NCBI RefSeq assembly: GCF_900111235.1
Contig: NZ_FOJI01000011.1
Location: 1 to 64,000, forward strand
DNA from: [Clostridium] fimetarium
GTDB lineage: Bacteria; Bacillota; Clostridia; Lachnospirales; Lachnospiraceae
DNA length: 64,000 nucleotides
Direction of reading: 5' to 3'
Part shown: positions 45,911 to 54,710 of the stretch, in pieces
How the letters are laid out: the number at the start of each line of letters is the position of its first letter
Numbering within the stretch: position 1 is the first letter of the stretch
Program-made: the position numbers and the translations under genes
The notes under the pieces: model-generated
Seen by the model: the letters and a program-made list of their open reading frames with translations, nothing else
Told to the model about the DNA's origin: nothing
Databases searched by the model: none

Positions 45911-46987
45911 GTGTTAAAGAGCAAGAAAAATATAATTAATGCAATGTTTATCATTGCGGTATTTGGATTTACAATGTTTAGTGTATTTCGTGGAAAAGAT
46001 TTGGGCGATATTTTTTCAAAAGTGATTAAGGCATCACCCGGATATTTAATACTTGGTGTAATATGTGTCATATTATACATATATATAGAGTCCGACATTA
46101 TTCACTATATGCTTCATAATCTTGGAATCAAATCAAAGAGATTCACATGCTTTTTGTATTCCGGTGTAGGATTCTTTTTTAGCTGTATTACTCCAGCATC
46201 AACTGGTGGACAGCCAGCTCAGATTTATTATATGAAGAAAAGTAAGATACCGGTTCCTGTTGCAACAGTTGTTTTAATGATTGTAACAATTACTTTTAAA
46301 TTTGTATTAGTTGTTATTGGATTATTCCTTGTGTTTTTCCAACAAGGATTTATTGATAAATATCTAAATGGCATTTTGCCAATATTTTATTTGGGAATTG
46401 TATTGAATTTTGTTGTTGTAGCAGCAATGATGATACTTACATTTGATCAAAATTTGGCAAAGAATATAATGATGACTGGACTTAAGCTTTTAGTAAAATT
46501 AAAATTAATGAAGAAAAAGCCAAAAAGGGCAGAGAAACTTTCAAAATCTATGGATTCATATAATGACGCTGCTCAGTATCTAAGAGCCAATAAGCTTGTG
46601 ATTTTCAGAGTGCTTTTTGTTACATTAGTTCAGCGAATTATTTTGTTTTTTGCTACATATTTTACATATAAAGCATTTGGACTTCATGGTGCGAGTATTT
46701 ATGATATTGTAATGCTTCAAGCTGTTATTTCAATATCAGTTGAAATGCTACCGCTTCCAGGTGGAATGGGAATAAGTGAAGGACTGTTTTTGACAATATT
46801 CATCCCTATATTTGGTTCTGATTTGCTTATACCAGGTATGATCCTTAGCAGAGGATTAGGCTATTATACACAGCTACTTCTGAGTGCTGCACTGACTTGT
46901 TATGCGCATATTACTATTATTAGTAATAATAGACCAGTTATAGATCCTTTAAAAGATAATATTAGAACAATAGAATGTAAGCATTGA
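45911..46987 (+). CDS. Lysylphosphatidylglycerol-synthase-TM / UPF0104 flippase-like protein
   Basis: About 358 aa, seven or eight membrane segments, with hallmarks ITPASTGGQPAQIYYMKK and PLPGGMGISEGLFL of the family that includes the flippase part of MprF and YbhN. It lacks the aminoacyl-transferase domain of full MprF. It may flip a lipid across the membrane. The GTG at 45911 avoids overlap with the PAP2 gene and has GAAAGTGAG upstream; an earlier TTG frame start at 45869 would overlap. It lies between PAP2 and pssA. Confidence 0.82.
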   Translation: MLKSKKNIINAMFIIAVFGFTMFSVFRGKDLGDIFSKVIKASPGYLILGVICVILYIYIESDIIHYMLHNLGIKSKRFTCFLYSGVGFFFSCITPASTGGQPAQIYYMKKSKIPVPVATVVLMIVTITFKFVLVVIGLFLVFFQQGFIDKYLNGILPIFYLGIVLNFVVVAAMMILTFDQNLAKNIMMTGLKLLVKLKLMKKKPKRAEKLSKSMDSYNDAAQYLRANKLVIFRVLFVTLVQRIILFFATYFTYKAFGLHGASIYDIVMLQAVISISVEMLPLPGGMGISEGLFLTIFIPIFGSDLLIPGMILSRGLGYYTQLLLSAALTCYAHITIISNNRPVIDPLKDNIRTIECKH

Positions 46988-47068
46988 TTATTATACTAAC
47001 AGTAGAATAATCAGCATAATATAAAATAAATACTAGTTTACAGAAGATATGAATGGAGGAGATTAATT

Positions 47069-47695
47069 ATGATAGGGTTTTACAATTATTCGGTTATACT
47101 GACATATATAAGCCTGGTATCATCTTTATTTGGAATGATGCTAACAGTGAACAATCATTACAAATTAGCAGTATTATTTTTAGCAATTTCCGGGCTATGT
47201 GACATGTTTGATGGGAAAATCGCAAGAGCAATGAAGAATAGAACTGAGGATGAAAAGAAATTCGGTATTCAAATTGATTCTCTTTGTGATGTTATATGTT
47301 TTGGAGCGTTTCCAATAATTCTATGTTACAAGCTAGGAATGAGTAACCCAATTGGCATAATATTTCTTATGATATATGGAGTTGCATCGGTTATTCGCCT
47401 AGGATTTTTTAATGTAATGGAAGAGCAAAGACAAGAAGAAACGGATTCAAACAGAAAGTATTATCAAGGACTGCCAATTACTTCAATTGCAGTAGCGTTA
47501 CCAATTTTATATGTTACAAGGTCATTTCTAAAAGGTGATTTTATAATATTATTACATATCGTAATAATTGCAATCGGAGTTTTATTCATAACTAATTTTA
47601 AATTTAAAAAACCACATAACATAACATTAGCAGCTATAGTTGTAATTGTTAGTATTGCATTGGCAAATACATTTTGGTTCCATTGGATTCATTGA
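47069..47695 (+). CDS. pssA: CDP-diacylglycerol-serine O-phosphatidyltransferase
   Basis: A 208-aa membrane enzyme of the CDP-alcohol phosphatidyltransferase family. The full DG..AR..G...D...D motif is visible from FDGKIARAM to GIQIDSLCD. It makes phosphatidylserine from CDP-diacylglycerol and serine. The psd gene follows after 61 bp and decarboxylates the product, so the head group is assigned from context as well as from motif. GGAGGAG precedes the start. Confidence 0.9.
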   Translation: MIGFYNYSVILTYISLVSSLFGMMLTVNNHYKLAVLFLAISGLCDMFDGKIARAMKNRTEDEKKFGIQIDSLCDVICFGAFPIILCYKLGMSNPIGIIFLMIYGVASVIRLGFFNVMEEQRQEETDSNRKYYQGLPITSIAVALPILYVTRSFLKGDFIILLHIVIIAIGVLFITNFKFKKPHNITLAAIVVIVSIALANTFWFHWIH

Positions 47696-47756
47696 GTAGA
47701 TACGAAAGCCTGTAATGCGAGTTACTTGGATTTAATAGGAATTGATAGGAGTTAAT

Positions 47757-48632
47757 ATGAGATACAGTGATCGTTTTGGTAATATAAATGAAATGGATTC
47801 ATCTCAAGATAAATTTCTAAAAGCTCTTTACACTAATATAGTGGGAAGGGCTTTGGTTAAATTGTTGGTTAATCCAGTAGTTTCTAAAATAGGTGGAAGG
47901 CTGCTTAGTACAACTGCTTCAAAAATATTAATCAAGCCCTTTGTGAAGTCTAATAACATTGATTTATCAAAATATGAGAAACAGGAATTTGATTCATACA
48001 ATGATTTTTTTATTAGGAAGATCAAGAAAAATGAACGAATGATTAATCAGGACCGTAAAGTGTTGATAAGTCCTTGTGATTCAAAACTGAGTGTGTATAA
48101 AATCGATGAAACCAGTCATTTTTCTATTAAGAATACATTATATTCAACAAATTCATTATTAAGGGATGCAAAGCTTGCGAAGAAGTATCTTGGCGGTTAT
48201 GCGATGATTTTTCGATTGACAGTGGATGATTATCATAGATACTGTTATGTTGATAATGGTATGAAGACGGATAATAGATTTATTCAAGGAGTACTTCATA
48301 CAGTTAATCCCGTTGCAAACGACATTTTACCAATATACAAAGAGAACTCAAGACAGTATTGCATCTTGAAATCCGAAAATTTTGGAAATGTTCTTATGAT
48401 GGAAGTCGGTGCACTCCTGGTTGGTAAAATTGTCAATTACCATAAAAGTAGAAAAGTAAAAAAAGGACAAGAAAAGGGTAGGTTTGAATTTGGTGGGTCT
48501 ACTGTGATTTTGTTACTTGAGAAGAATAAAGTAATCGTAGATCAAGACCTTCTTGATAATACCAAAAATGAGGTTGAAACGGTGGTTAAGATGGGCGAGA
48601 AAGTTGGGGAATTTTATAGATTGGTGACATAA
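47757..48632 (+). CDS. psd: Phosphatidylserine decarboxylase
   Basis: About 291 aa. The proenzyme cleaves itself before Ser248 in EFGGSTVILL (LGST-type motif), forming the pyruvoyl cofactor. DDYHRYCYVDNG carries the His of the self-cleavage site. It makes phosphatidylethanolamine from phosphatidylserine. A TTG frame start lies at 47742, but AGGAG points to the ATG at 47757. Last gene of the lipid module; a long hairpin begins at its stop codon. Confidence 0.93.
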   Translation: MRYSDRFGNINEMDSSQDKFLKALYTNIVGRALVKLLVNPVVSKIGGRLLSTTASKILIKPFVKSNNIDLSKYEKQEFDSYNDFFIRKIKKNERMINQDRKVLISPCDSKLSVYKIDETSHFSIKNTLYSTNSLLRDAKLAKKYLGGYAMIFRLTVDDYHRYCYVDNGMKTDNRFIQGVLHTVNPVANDILPIYKENSRQYCILKSENFGNVLMMEVGALLVGKIVNYHKSRKVKKGQEKGRFEFGGSTVILLLEKNKVIVDQDLLDNTKNEVETVVKMGEKVGEFYRLVT

Positions 48633-48838
48633 AATTACCACTTTGACTTTGCCATCTCATTTCCTTGTATGAAAGTTTCTAATGTATTCATTTTGTGCTA
48701 AGGGCAAGATAAAAAGTCCTAAACTCCTCACTTCGTTCGTCAGACAGTAGAACTTTTTATCTTAACGCACGAAATGAATACATAAGAAACTTTTTCATAC
48801 CGTCAAATGAGGTGGCAAAGACAAAGTGGTGATTTTAT
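48630..48838. repeat. Long hairpin element, family 1, copy C
   Basis: Left arm from 48630 (at the psd stop), right arm ending 48838. Outer words accactttgactttgccat and tggcaaagacaaagtggt pair; the inner gataaaaagt/actttttatc also pair. The core ctcctcacttcgttcgtcag (48724-48743) is shared with copies A and B. The remaining 300 bp of the gap hold a small terminator-like hairpin at 48957-48982 and no gene I can support. Confidence 0.87.
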
Positions 48839-48956
48839 GTACGGTAATTTATTGTTGGAATTCAGGCGGTAGGGACCGAACGGAACTGTTTGAGAAAGAG
48901 TAATCATCGAGAATTGTATTATTGCAGTGATATCTATATTGTTAGGTCTGATTTTG

Positions 48957-48982
48957 GGTACACTTTGTGTACCTATTTTTTA
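48957..48982 (+). terminator. Possible intrinsic terminator
   Basis: GGTACAC, a 3-nt loop, GTGTACC, then ATTTTTTATT. No gene is clearly served by it, so it may end a small transcript or read-through from the envelope island. Confidence 0.45.
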
Positions 48983-49141
48983 TTATTTAGTAATAAAATC
49001 AATCTATTTGAAAGGGATATCATTAGGCTTAACGTTAAATAACTATATGTATTCTATCTTATTTTGTTTATAAAAAGTTCTATATAAGAAGAATTAATAA
49101 AGACCGGTATGCTGAAAATAATAAGAATGGGAGGCTGTCAT

Positions 49142-50071
49142 ATGTCAGATCAGAAGTGTCACGAGGAGTACATACGAAGAATTCATAAAGTGCAGGACTA
49201 TATTGAGCATCATTTAGGGAAATCCTTGTCCATTGAGGAGCTTTCCAATGCTGCCGGGTTTTCTAAATTCCATTTCAGCCGTATTTTTCAAGGCATGCTG
49301 CAAGAGCCTTTAGCCCATTATGTGAATCGGATTCGAATGGAGAATGCACTGTTTTTGCTGGCACACCGGGCAGATAAAAATATGACAGACATTGCCTATG
49401 AACTTGGACTTTCAGATTCAGCTGTATTTTCCCGAGCATTTAAAAATTTCTATGGTGTTAGTCCAAGAGAATACAGGAAAGAATATAGCAAGAATTGCAA
49501 AGATTCTTTTTTGTTGTCTGAGTACAATAAGGATACAGCAAAGAAAGAATTGGAAGGAAATCTGTTTCCCGTGATCGGGCAGATTACAATAGCAAACATG
49601 GAGGAGAAACAAGTCGCTTATGTGAGACATATTGGTACTTATGAGTCATTAGCGATAGCATATGGGGGCTTGATGCAGTCATTACTTGATTATGCAAAGA
49701 ATCAGCATCTTCTTGTGGATGGTCAGAACTTGCCACTTGCTATGTATCATGACAATCCGGAATTTGTTGAGGCAAGCCAATTTCGTACCAGTTTGTGTCT
49801 GACGGTGCCAGAGAATATTCGCATTCAGGAAGACGGAATCTTTGGAATGATGAAGTTAGAAGGTGGCCTGTATGCAGTCGGACATTTTCAAATTCAAATG
49901 GAACAGTACAGCGATGCATGGAATTACATGTATCAGGAGTGGATCGCAGGAAGTGGTTATGTTCCAAGAAACTCCTATCCGTTTGAAGTGTATTGTAACA
50001 ATCCGTATGCCAATGAGAGCCATATCCATGAGGTGGACATCTACGTTCCCATTGAACCCATTCTTTTCTGA
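49142..50071 (+). CDS. AraC-family regulator with GyrI-like effector domain
   Basis: About 309 aa. N-terminal AraC double HTH (about 10-110: LSIEELSNAAGFSKFHFSRI; MTDIAYELGLSDSAVFSRAF), then a GyrI-like/BmrR-type ligand-binding domain (about 145-305, KQVAYVRHIGTYESL). This layout is typical of regulators that bind drugs or hydrophobic compounds and turn on resistance genes. The UvrA-like gene starts 30 bp later. GGGAGG favours the ATG at 49142 over the earlier frame start. Confidence 0.9.
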   Translation: MSDQKCHEEYIRRIHKVQDYIEHHLGKSLSIEELSNAAGFSKFHFSRIFQGMLQEPLAHYVNRIRMENALFLLAHRADKNMTDIAYELGLSDSAVFSRAFKNFYGVSPREYRKEYSKNCKDSFLLSEYNKDTAKKELEGNLFPVIGQITIANMEEKQVAYVRHIGTYESLAIAYGGLMQSLLDYAKNQHLLVDGQNLPLAMYHDNPEFVEASQFRTSLCLTVPENIRIQEDGIFGMMKLEGGLYAVGHFQIQMEQYSDAWNYMYQEWIAGSGYVPRNSYPFEVYCNNPYANESHIHEVDIYVPIEPILF

Positions 50072-50101
50072 CATGCTGCAAAACGATTCAGAGGTGAGCA
50101 T

Positions 50102-52390
50102 ATGGAAGAAATTAAGATTCAAGGAGCAAGAATTCATAATCTGAAAAATATCAATCTAACGATTCCCAAGCGTAAACTAGTGGTAATTACCGGTATCAGT
50201 GGTTCGGGTAAATCCAGTCTTGCATTTGATATCCTGTTTGAAGAAGGTAAGAACCAGTATCTAAGATCAATTGGTATTCTGGCTGGACTAGATAACGAGG
50301 ACCGGTTCGATAGGATCGAAGGCATCGGTCCAACGGTGGCGGTACGCCAGAATACAATTCGGCAGAGCAACCCCCGTTCTACAGTTGGCACAAAGACTGG
50401 AATTCTAAACCAGCTGGCTCTTATTTATGCTAGTGATGGGAAATCGCTGGGTGAGCAAAATAAACATCACTCCCCAGGCGTTTTTCTCTATACTACGGTA
50501 GAGGGGATGTGTATTAGCTGCCAGGGCAGAGGCTCCTATTATGATATCAATCTTGAGCAGTTGATTCCAGATAAAACAACAACTTTATTGGAGGTCTATG
50601 AGAGCTTGCGGGTAACAGCGGGTTTCTTAAAGCTTCTAAAGAAAAAATACGGTATGTATTTTAAGACCCCATTTGGGGAACTTCCAGAAGAGATTTCCGG
50701 CGAAGTAATCTATGGAACGTATGATAATGGTAAGCAAAGCTACTGTATAGAGCGGATACTTAGAAATGCTTATGAAAAGGGTGAGGATGTGGAGGAGGTC
50801 TATACAAAGACGATCTGTTCAGTTTGTCAGGGGGAGAGGATTGGCGAAGAAGCGAGAGAAGTATTCTTTGGTGAAAAGCAGATTGGCGAGCTGGGGCAGA
50901 TGACACTGTCTGGCCTTTTTTATTTTTTAGGTGAAATAGCGGAGGAAGAACTATCTCAGTTTGGAAAGAATATAGTAAAAAATATGAAGAAAAAATTAAA
51001 TCATCTGATCGAGTTTCGATTAGGGCATCTAACGCTTTACCGGGAGATGGCTTCTTTAAGCGGTGGGGAGGTACAACGCATTTTTCTCCATCTCCATCTG
51101 GCGTCCAGACTAGATTCCCTGATCTATATCTTTGATGAACCGATGGCAGGATTACATCCATCGGAGAAGAAAAGCATGATCAAAGCGGTAAAGGAATTAA
51201 GAGACATTGGAAATACGGTGATTGTGGTGGAGCATGACAAGGAGATGATTCAACATGGCGACCATATTATCGAGATTGGACCTAAGGCAGGCGTAGAAGG
51301 CGGAACGGTGGTCTACCAGGGTGATTATAAAGGATATGAGAAAGCAGATACTCCACTTAGTCAGTATCTTTTCGGCAAATGTACAATGTCAGAACAAAAG
51401 GCCAGAATGGATACATTTGATAGGGCAGACTGTCTGATCTTGGAGCATGTAAATACCCATTATTTAAAAGACTTAACAGTAGCATTTCCGCTTCATGCCA
51501 TGGTTGGTATTGCTGGATTATCCGGAAGTGGTAAGAGTTCTTTAATTGAGGAGACACTTCTAAAACGTCTTGCCAGTTCTAGAAAATATGGTTATGCTAT
51601 CGGTATAGCAGGGATAGAACGGATTAGTGGTTTTGCAAAGATATCCCAGGAGCCAATTGGAAGAAGTGCCAATTCCACGCCTGTATCTTATATTGGTATC
51701 TGGGATAAGATTCGGGAACTTTTTGCAGAACAGCCGGAAGCTAAAATGAAGGATATGAGTGCTGCAAATTTTTCCTTTAATTCAAAAGGGGCATGCAAAG
51801 ACTGTGGCGGGAGTGGTTATGAAAGGATATTTCTGACCTCGAATTTTTCCGTAGATAAGCGTTGTCAGATGTGTCATGGTAAGCGATTTAATGAAGAAAG
51901 TATTTCCGTAGATTATAAAGGAAAAACAATTACCGATGTGCTAGCGATGAGCATTACCGAAGCTTCTTTCTTTTTTGCAGATATAAGTAGTATTGCGAAA
52001 CCACTGTGTGTTTTAGAACAGATGGGAATGGGGTATTTAACGCTTGGTCAGCCATCCTCTTCTTTAAGTGGTGGTGAGGCACAGAGAGTGAAGATTGCCA
52101 AAGAACTGGGACGGAAGCGAAAGGGTAATATGCTCTATGTTTTAGATGAACCAACAACTGGACTTAGTATGTATGATACAGCATTGTTATTAAAGCTCTT
52201 AGATCAGTTGGTGGACAGCGGCAATTCAGTGATTGTCATTGAACACAATGTAGAAGTTTTAAAGAATTGTGATTATATCATTGAACTTGGCCCAGAAGGT
52301 GGGGACAAGGGTGGTGAGATCATTGCCAAAGGAACACCACAGATGCTAAGAGTCAATCCGAATTCCAAGACAGGGAGGTATCTTGTATGA
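50102..52390 (+). CDS. UvrA-like ABC ATPase (short, drug-resistance type)
   Basis: A 762-aa protein with both UvrA ATPase halves: Walker A GISGSGKSS at 31-39 with signature LSGGEVQRIF, and Walker A GLSGSGKSS with signature LSGGEAQRVK. Zinc-type CxxC pairs are present in CISCQGRG, CSVCQGE, CKDCGGSG and CQMCHGK. It is about 180 aa shorter than UvrA of nucleotide excision repair, like UvrA2/DrrC-type proteins linked to tolerance of DNA-binding antibiotics. The drug-binding regulator upstream fits that. It is not expected to replace UvrA. Confidence 0.88.
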   Translation: MEEIKIQGARIHNLKNINLTIPKRKLVVITGISGSGKSSLAFDILFEEGKNQYLRSIGILAGLDNEDRFDRIEGIGPTVAVRQNTIRQSNPRSTVGTKTGILNQLALIYASDGKSLGEQNKHHSPGVFLYTTVEGMCISCQGRGSYYDINLEQLIPDKTTTLLEVYESLRVTAGFLKLLKKKYGMYFKTPFGELPEEISGEVIYGTYDNGKQSYCIERILRNAYEKGEDVEEVYTKTICSVCQGERIGEEAREVFFGEKQIGELGQMTLSGLFYFLGEIAEEELSQFGKNIVKNMKKKLNHLIEFRLGHLTLYREMASLSGGEVQRIFLHLHLASRLDSLIYIFDEPMAGLHPSEKKSMIKAVKELRDIGNTVIVVEHDKEMIQHGDHIIEIGPKAGVEGGTVVYQGDYKGYEKADTPLSQYLFGKCTMSEQKARMDTFDRADCLILEHVNTHYLKDLTVAFPLHAMVGIAGLSGSGKSSLIEETLLKRLASSRKYGYAIGIAGIERISGFAKISQEPIGRSANSTPVSYIGIWDKIRELFAEQPEAKMKDMSAANFSFNSKGACKDCGGSGYERIFLTSNFSVDKRCQMCHGKRFNEESISVDYKGKTITDVLAMSITEASFFFADISSIAKPLCVLEQMGMGYLTLGQPSSSLSGGEAQRVKIAKELGRKRKGNMLYVLDEPTTGLSMYDTALLLKLLDQLVDSGNSVIVIEHNVEVLKNCDYIIELGPEGGDKGGEIIAKGTPQMLRVNPNSKTGRYLV

Positions 52391-52415
52391 ATATAGAAAC
52401 CCTGATAAAAAAGGT

Positions 52416-53387
52416 ATGAATCAAAGAAAAAAGATATGGTTAGAAAAAATAATAAACAGTAGCTATAACAACACTGCAGGTATAATAGTATTAAAAAACG
52501 GTAAAACATTATATGAAAACTACTTTAATGAATATACAGCTGCTAGCACCGTTCATGTAGCCTCAGTAACAAAAAGTATTTTTTCTGCATTGATTGGTAT
52601 TGCTATAGAGAATGGATATATTAAAAGTATAGATCAGAAAGTATTGGATTTTTTCCCGGATTATATTATTGGGAGAGGTGAAAGTACAATACAAAACGTC
52701 ACGATTAAGAATATGCTCACTATGACAGCCCCGTATAAATATAAGATGGAACCATACGAAAATTTTTTCGTAAGCGATAACTGGATAAAAGCGGCACTCG
52801 ATTTGTTAGGAGGTAAATGGCAGGAGGGACAATTTATGTATTCTGCCATCATAGGAACACATATTCTGTCGGGTATTCTTGTAAAAGCAACAAGACAATC
52901 AGTGTTTGATTTTGCAACTAAAAATTTATTCTTGCCATTGGAAATTGAGGTTGGACACAATGTGGTGTTACACAATAAAGAAGAACAACTTGCCTTTTTC
53001 CAAGATAAAAATGTCAGCGGTTGGGTTACTGATCCGCAAGGTTTAAATACAGCAGGCTGGGGTCTTACCTTGACTTCTATGGATATGGCAAAAATAGGTC
53101 AATTGTACTTAGATAGAGGAAGATGGCAGGGTAAACAAATTATCCCGGCATGGTGGATAGATGAAAGTACGAAGGAACATAGTCGATGGGGAAATCTGTC
53201 GTATGGCTATCTGTGGTGGATTATTGATGATAAGGAACATATCTATGCAGCTTTGGGAGATGGTGGAAATGTGATTTATGTTAATACAAAGAAAAAAATG
53301 GTCGTTTCTATTGCTTCTCGTTTTATGCCACGTGCTAAGGATAGAATAAAACTTATTAAAGAGTATATTGAACCAATGTTTGAATAG
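52416..53387 (+). CDS. Serine hydrolase, class C beta-lactamase-like
   Basis: About 323 aa with the SxxK nucleophile motif (SVTKSIFSALIG), a YSA in the place of the YxN motif (QFMYSAIIGTH), and the late GDGGN. No clear signal peptide is seen, so an intracellular or unconventional location is likely, and a true beta-lactamase role is doubtful. Such proteins include esterases and peptidases. A TTG frame start at 52383 overlaps the upstream gene by 8 bp; the ATG at 52416 has only a weak site (AAAAGG). Probably co-transcribed with the UvrA-like gene. Confidence 0.75.
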   Translation: MNQRKKIWLEKIINSSYNNTAGIIVLKNGKTLYENYFNEYTAASTVHVASVTKSIFSALIGIAIENGYIKSIDQKVLDFFPDYIIGRGESTIQNVTIKNMLTMTAPYKYKMEPYENFFVSDNWIKAALDLLGGKWQEGQFMYSAIIGTHILSGILVKATRQSVFDFATKNLFLPLEIEVGHNVVLHNKEEQLAFFQDKNVSGWVTDPQGLNTAGWGLTLTSMDMAKIGQLYLDRGRWQGKQIIPAWWIDESTKEHSRWGNLSYGYLWWIIDDKEHIYAALGDGGNVIYVNTKKKMVVSIASRFMPRAKDRIKLIKEYIEPMFE

Positions 53388-53491
53388 TTTCAGAATATTG
53401 AAGTTTATATTAAATGCAGTAGAAATGTAGTATCATAGTATAAATGTTTTAGCCCAAGAACAAGTAATTGTATGAAAGCAGGTGTATACTA

Positions 53492-54457
53492 ATGAATAAA
53501 CATAAACATCCAGAAATATTTCAGAAAAAAAGTTATAATAAGGCTTATTTTGAAGGCTGGTATTATAAGCAAGTAACGGCAGATGGGAAAAATACCGTTA
53601 GTTTTATTCCTGGAGTGAATTTTGATAAATCCGGTGCAAAGAGTTTTATTCAATGTCTTCATTTGAACCAAAACAATGGGTTAAATGCGTATATGGTTAA
53701 TTACCCTATAGAAGCTTTTTCAACGAATGATAATCCTTTTTCTGTGTCTATAAATAATAGCGAGTTTTCAATGGATTGCATTAAACTAGACATCGACTCA
53801 GAAAAATTAAAGGTTAATGGGAATGTTAAATTGATGAATCTAACGCCAATTCAAACATCTGCATTTAACCCCAATATTATGGGCTTTTTTAGTTATATTC
53901 CTTTTATGGAATGTAAGCATGGTCTTATTAGTATGAGTCATGGACTGACTGGATCTTTAAATATAAATGGAGAAGAGATAGATTTTACTGGCGGCAAAGG
54001 CTATATAGAGAAGGACTGGGGAAGGTCTTTTCCAAATAGTTATGTTTGGATACAATCCAATCATTTTGAGGATAGAACAACTGGTCTGTTTTGCTCAGTA
54101 GCGAAAATACCATTTTTGTCGTTTTCCTTTACAGGCTTTATTTGCAATTTGATTCATCAAGGAAAAGAATATCGCTTCGCAACTTATAATGGATCAAAAT
54201 TAATTGTAAAGGAACGTACAGATACGAATGTTCATTTGGAATTACGAAACAATCGATATTGTTTGGAAATAAAGGGTGAGGTAGTACTTTTTAAAAAGCT
54301 GTTGGCTCCTAAAATGGGCGCAATGGATAAAACAATTAAGGAAGGTCTGTCTGGAAAAGTTGAGATTCTGTTAAAAGATAAAAAAGGTCATACGATACTG
54401 GAGTCTAAAAGTTATCAGTGTGGTATGGAACTGGTTAATAAGTTGCTTCCGAAATAA
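53492..54457 (+). CDS. Tocopherol-cyclase-like beta-barrel protein
   Basis: About 321 aa. The opening YFEGWYYKQVTADGKNT, the central FSYIPFMECKHGLISMSHGL and the KGYIEKDWGRSFP stretch match the Pfam family named after plant tocopherol cyclase. Bacterial members outside photosynthetic groups do not make tocopherol; function unknown, probably a lipocalin-like lipid- or isoprenoid-binding fold. Start codons are debatable: an upstream TTG frame, or the ATG at 53492 with AAGCAGG, which I prefer. Confidence 0.7.
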   Translation: MNKHKHPEIFQKKSYNKAYFEGWYYKQVTADGKNTVSFIPGVNFDKSGAKSFIQCLHLNQNNGLNAYMVNYPIEAFSTNDNPFSVSINNSEFSMDCIKLDIDSEKLKVNGNVKLMNLTPIQTSAFNPNIMGFFSYIPFMECKHGLISMSHGLTGSLNINGEEIDFTGGKGYIEKDWGRSFPNSYVWIQSNHFEDRTTGLFCSVAKIPFLSFSFTGFICNLIHQGKEYRFATYNGSKLIVKERTDTNVHLELRNNRYCLEIKGEVVLFKKLLAPKMGAMDKTIKEGLSGKVEILLKDKKGHTILESKSYQCGMELVNKLLPK

Positions 54458-54507
54458 TAAATGAAAGAACTAAAATAATATATGCATAACGAAATAATAT
54501 ATGAAAA

Positions 54508-54541
54508 ATAACCACTTGACATTTAGTGCTCAAGTGGTTAT
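54508..54541. terminator. Hairpin overlapping the metal-operon promoter
   Basis: ATAACCACTTGA pairs with TCAAGTGGTTAT around a 10-nt loop, followed by an AT-rich stretch. It may end transcripts from upstream; the promoter -35 lies within it. Confidence 0.5.
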
Positions 54542-54544
54542 ATT
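54516..54544 (+). promoter_or_regulatory. Promoter of the metal-efflux operon
   Basis: TTGACA at 54516-54521 and TATATT at 54539-54544 with a 17-bp spacer, directly upstream of the candidate ArsR operator. Leader length to the arsR-type gene would be about 160 nt. Confidence 0.8.
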
Positions 54545-54548
54545 ATAA

Positions 54549-54580
54549 ATGAACATATGAACAGTTATTCATATGTTCAT
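54549..54580. promoter_or_regulatory. Candidate ArsR/SmtB-type operator
   Basis: A 32-bp palindrome, atgaacatatgaaca and its near complement. Its centre ATATGAACA-gt-TATTCATAT resembles the 12-2-12 operators of CadC, CzrA and SmtB. It lies just after the -10, so a bound repressor would block initiation and release it when metal binds (inference). Confidence 0.75.
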
Positions 54581-54710
54581 AGAACAAAATATATTTTCAT
54601 AAAATAAGAGTAATTATATAATTTACATTTAAAGATTTAAAACGTAGGGCATTTCTGAAATATTCAAGAACAATAAAATATAGGAAAGGAAGATTAAATG
54701 GAGGTCAAGT

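Noticed and set aside
26401-48838. Long hairpins as insertion sequences
   Set aside because: None contains an open frame for a transposase, and the arms are not constant terminal repeats.
48894-49073. Small hydrophobic open frame of 59 codons
   Set aside because: There is no ATG until close to the end and no ribosome binding site; a terminator-like hairpin lies inside it.
49740-50137. Minus-strand open frames opposite the AraC/GyrI gene
   Set aside because: They lie fully antisense to a clear gene, lack ribosome binding sites and resemble no family.
52416-53387. Secreted beta-lactamase
   Set aside because: No signal peptide is visible, and the second active-site motif is YSA rather than YxN.
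53492-54457. True tocopherol biosynthesis enzyme
   Set aside because: No tocopherol pathway is expected in an anaerobic Firmicute; only the domain family name applies.
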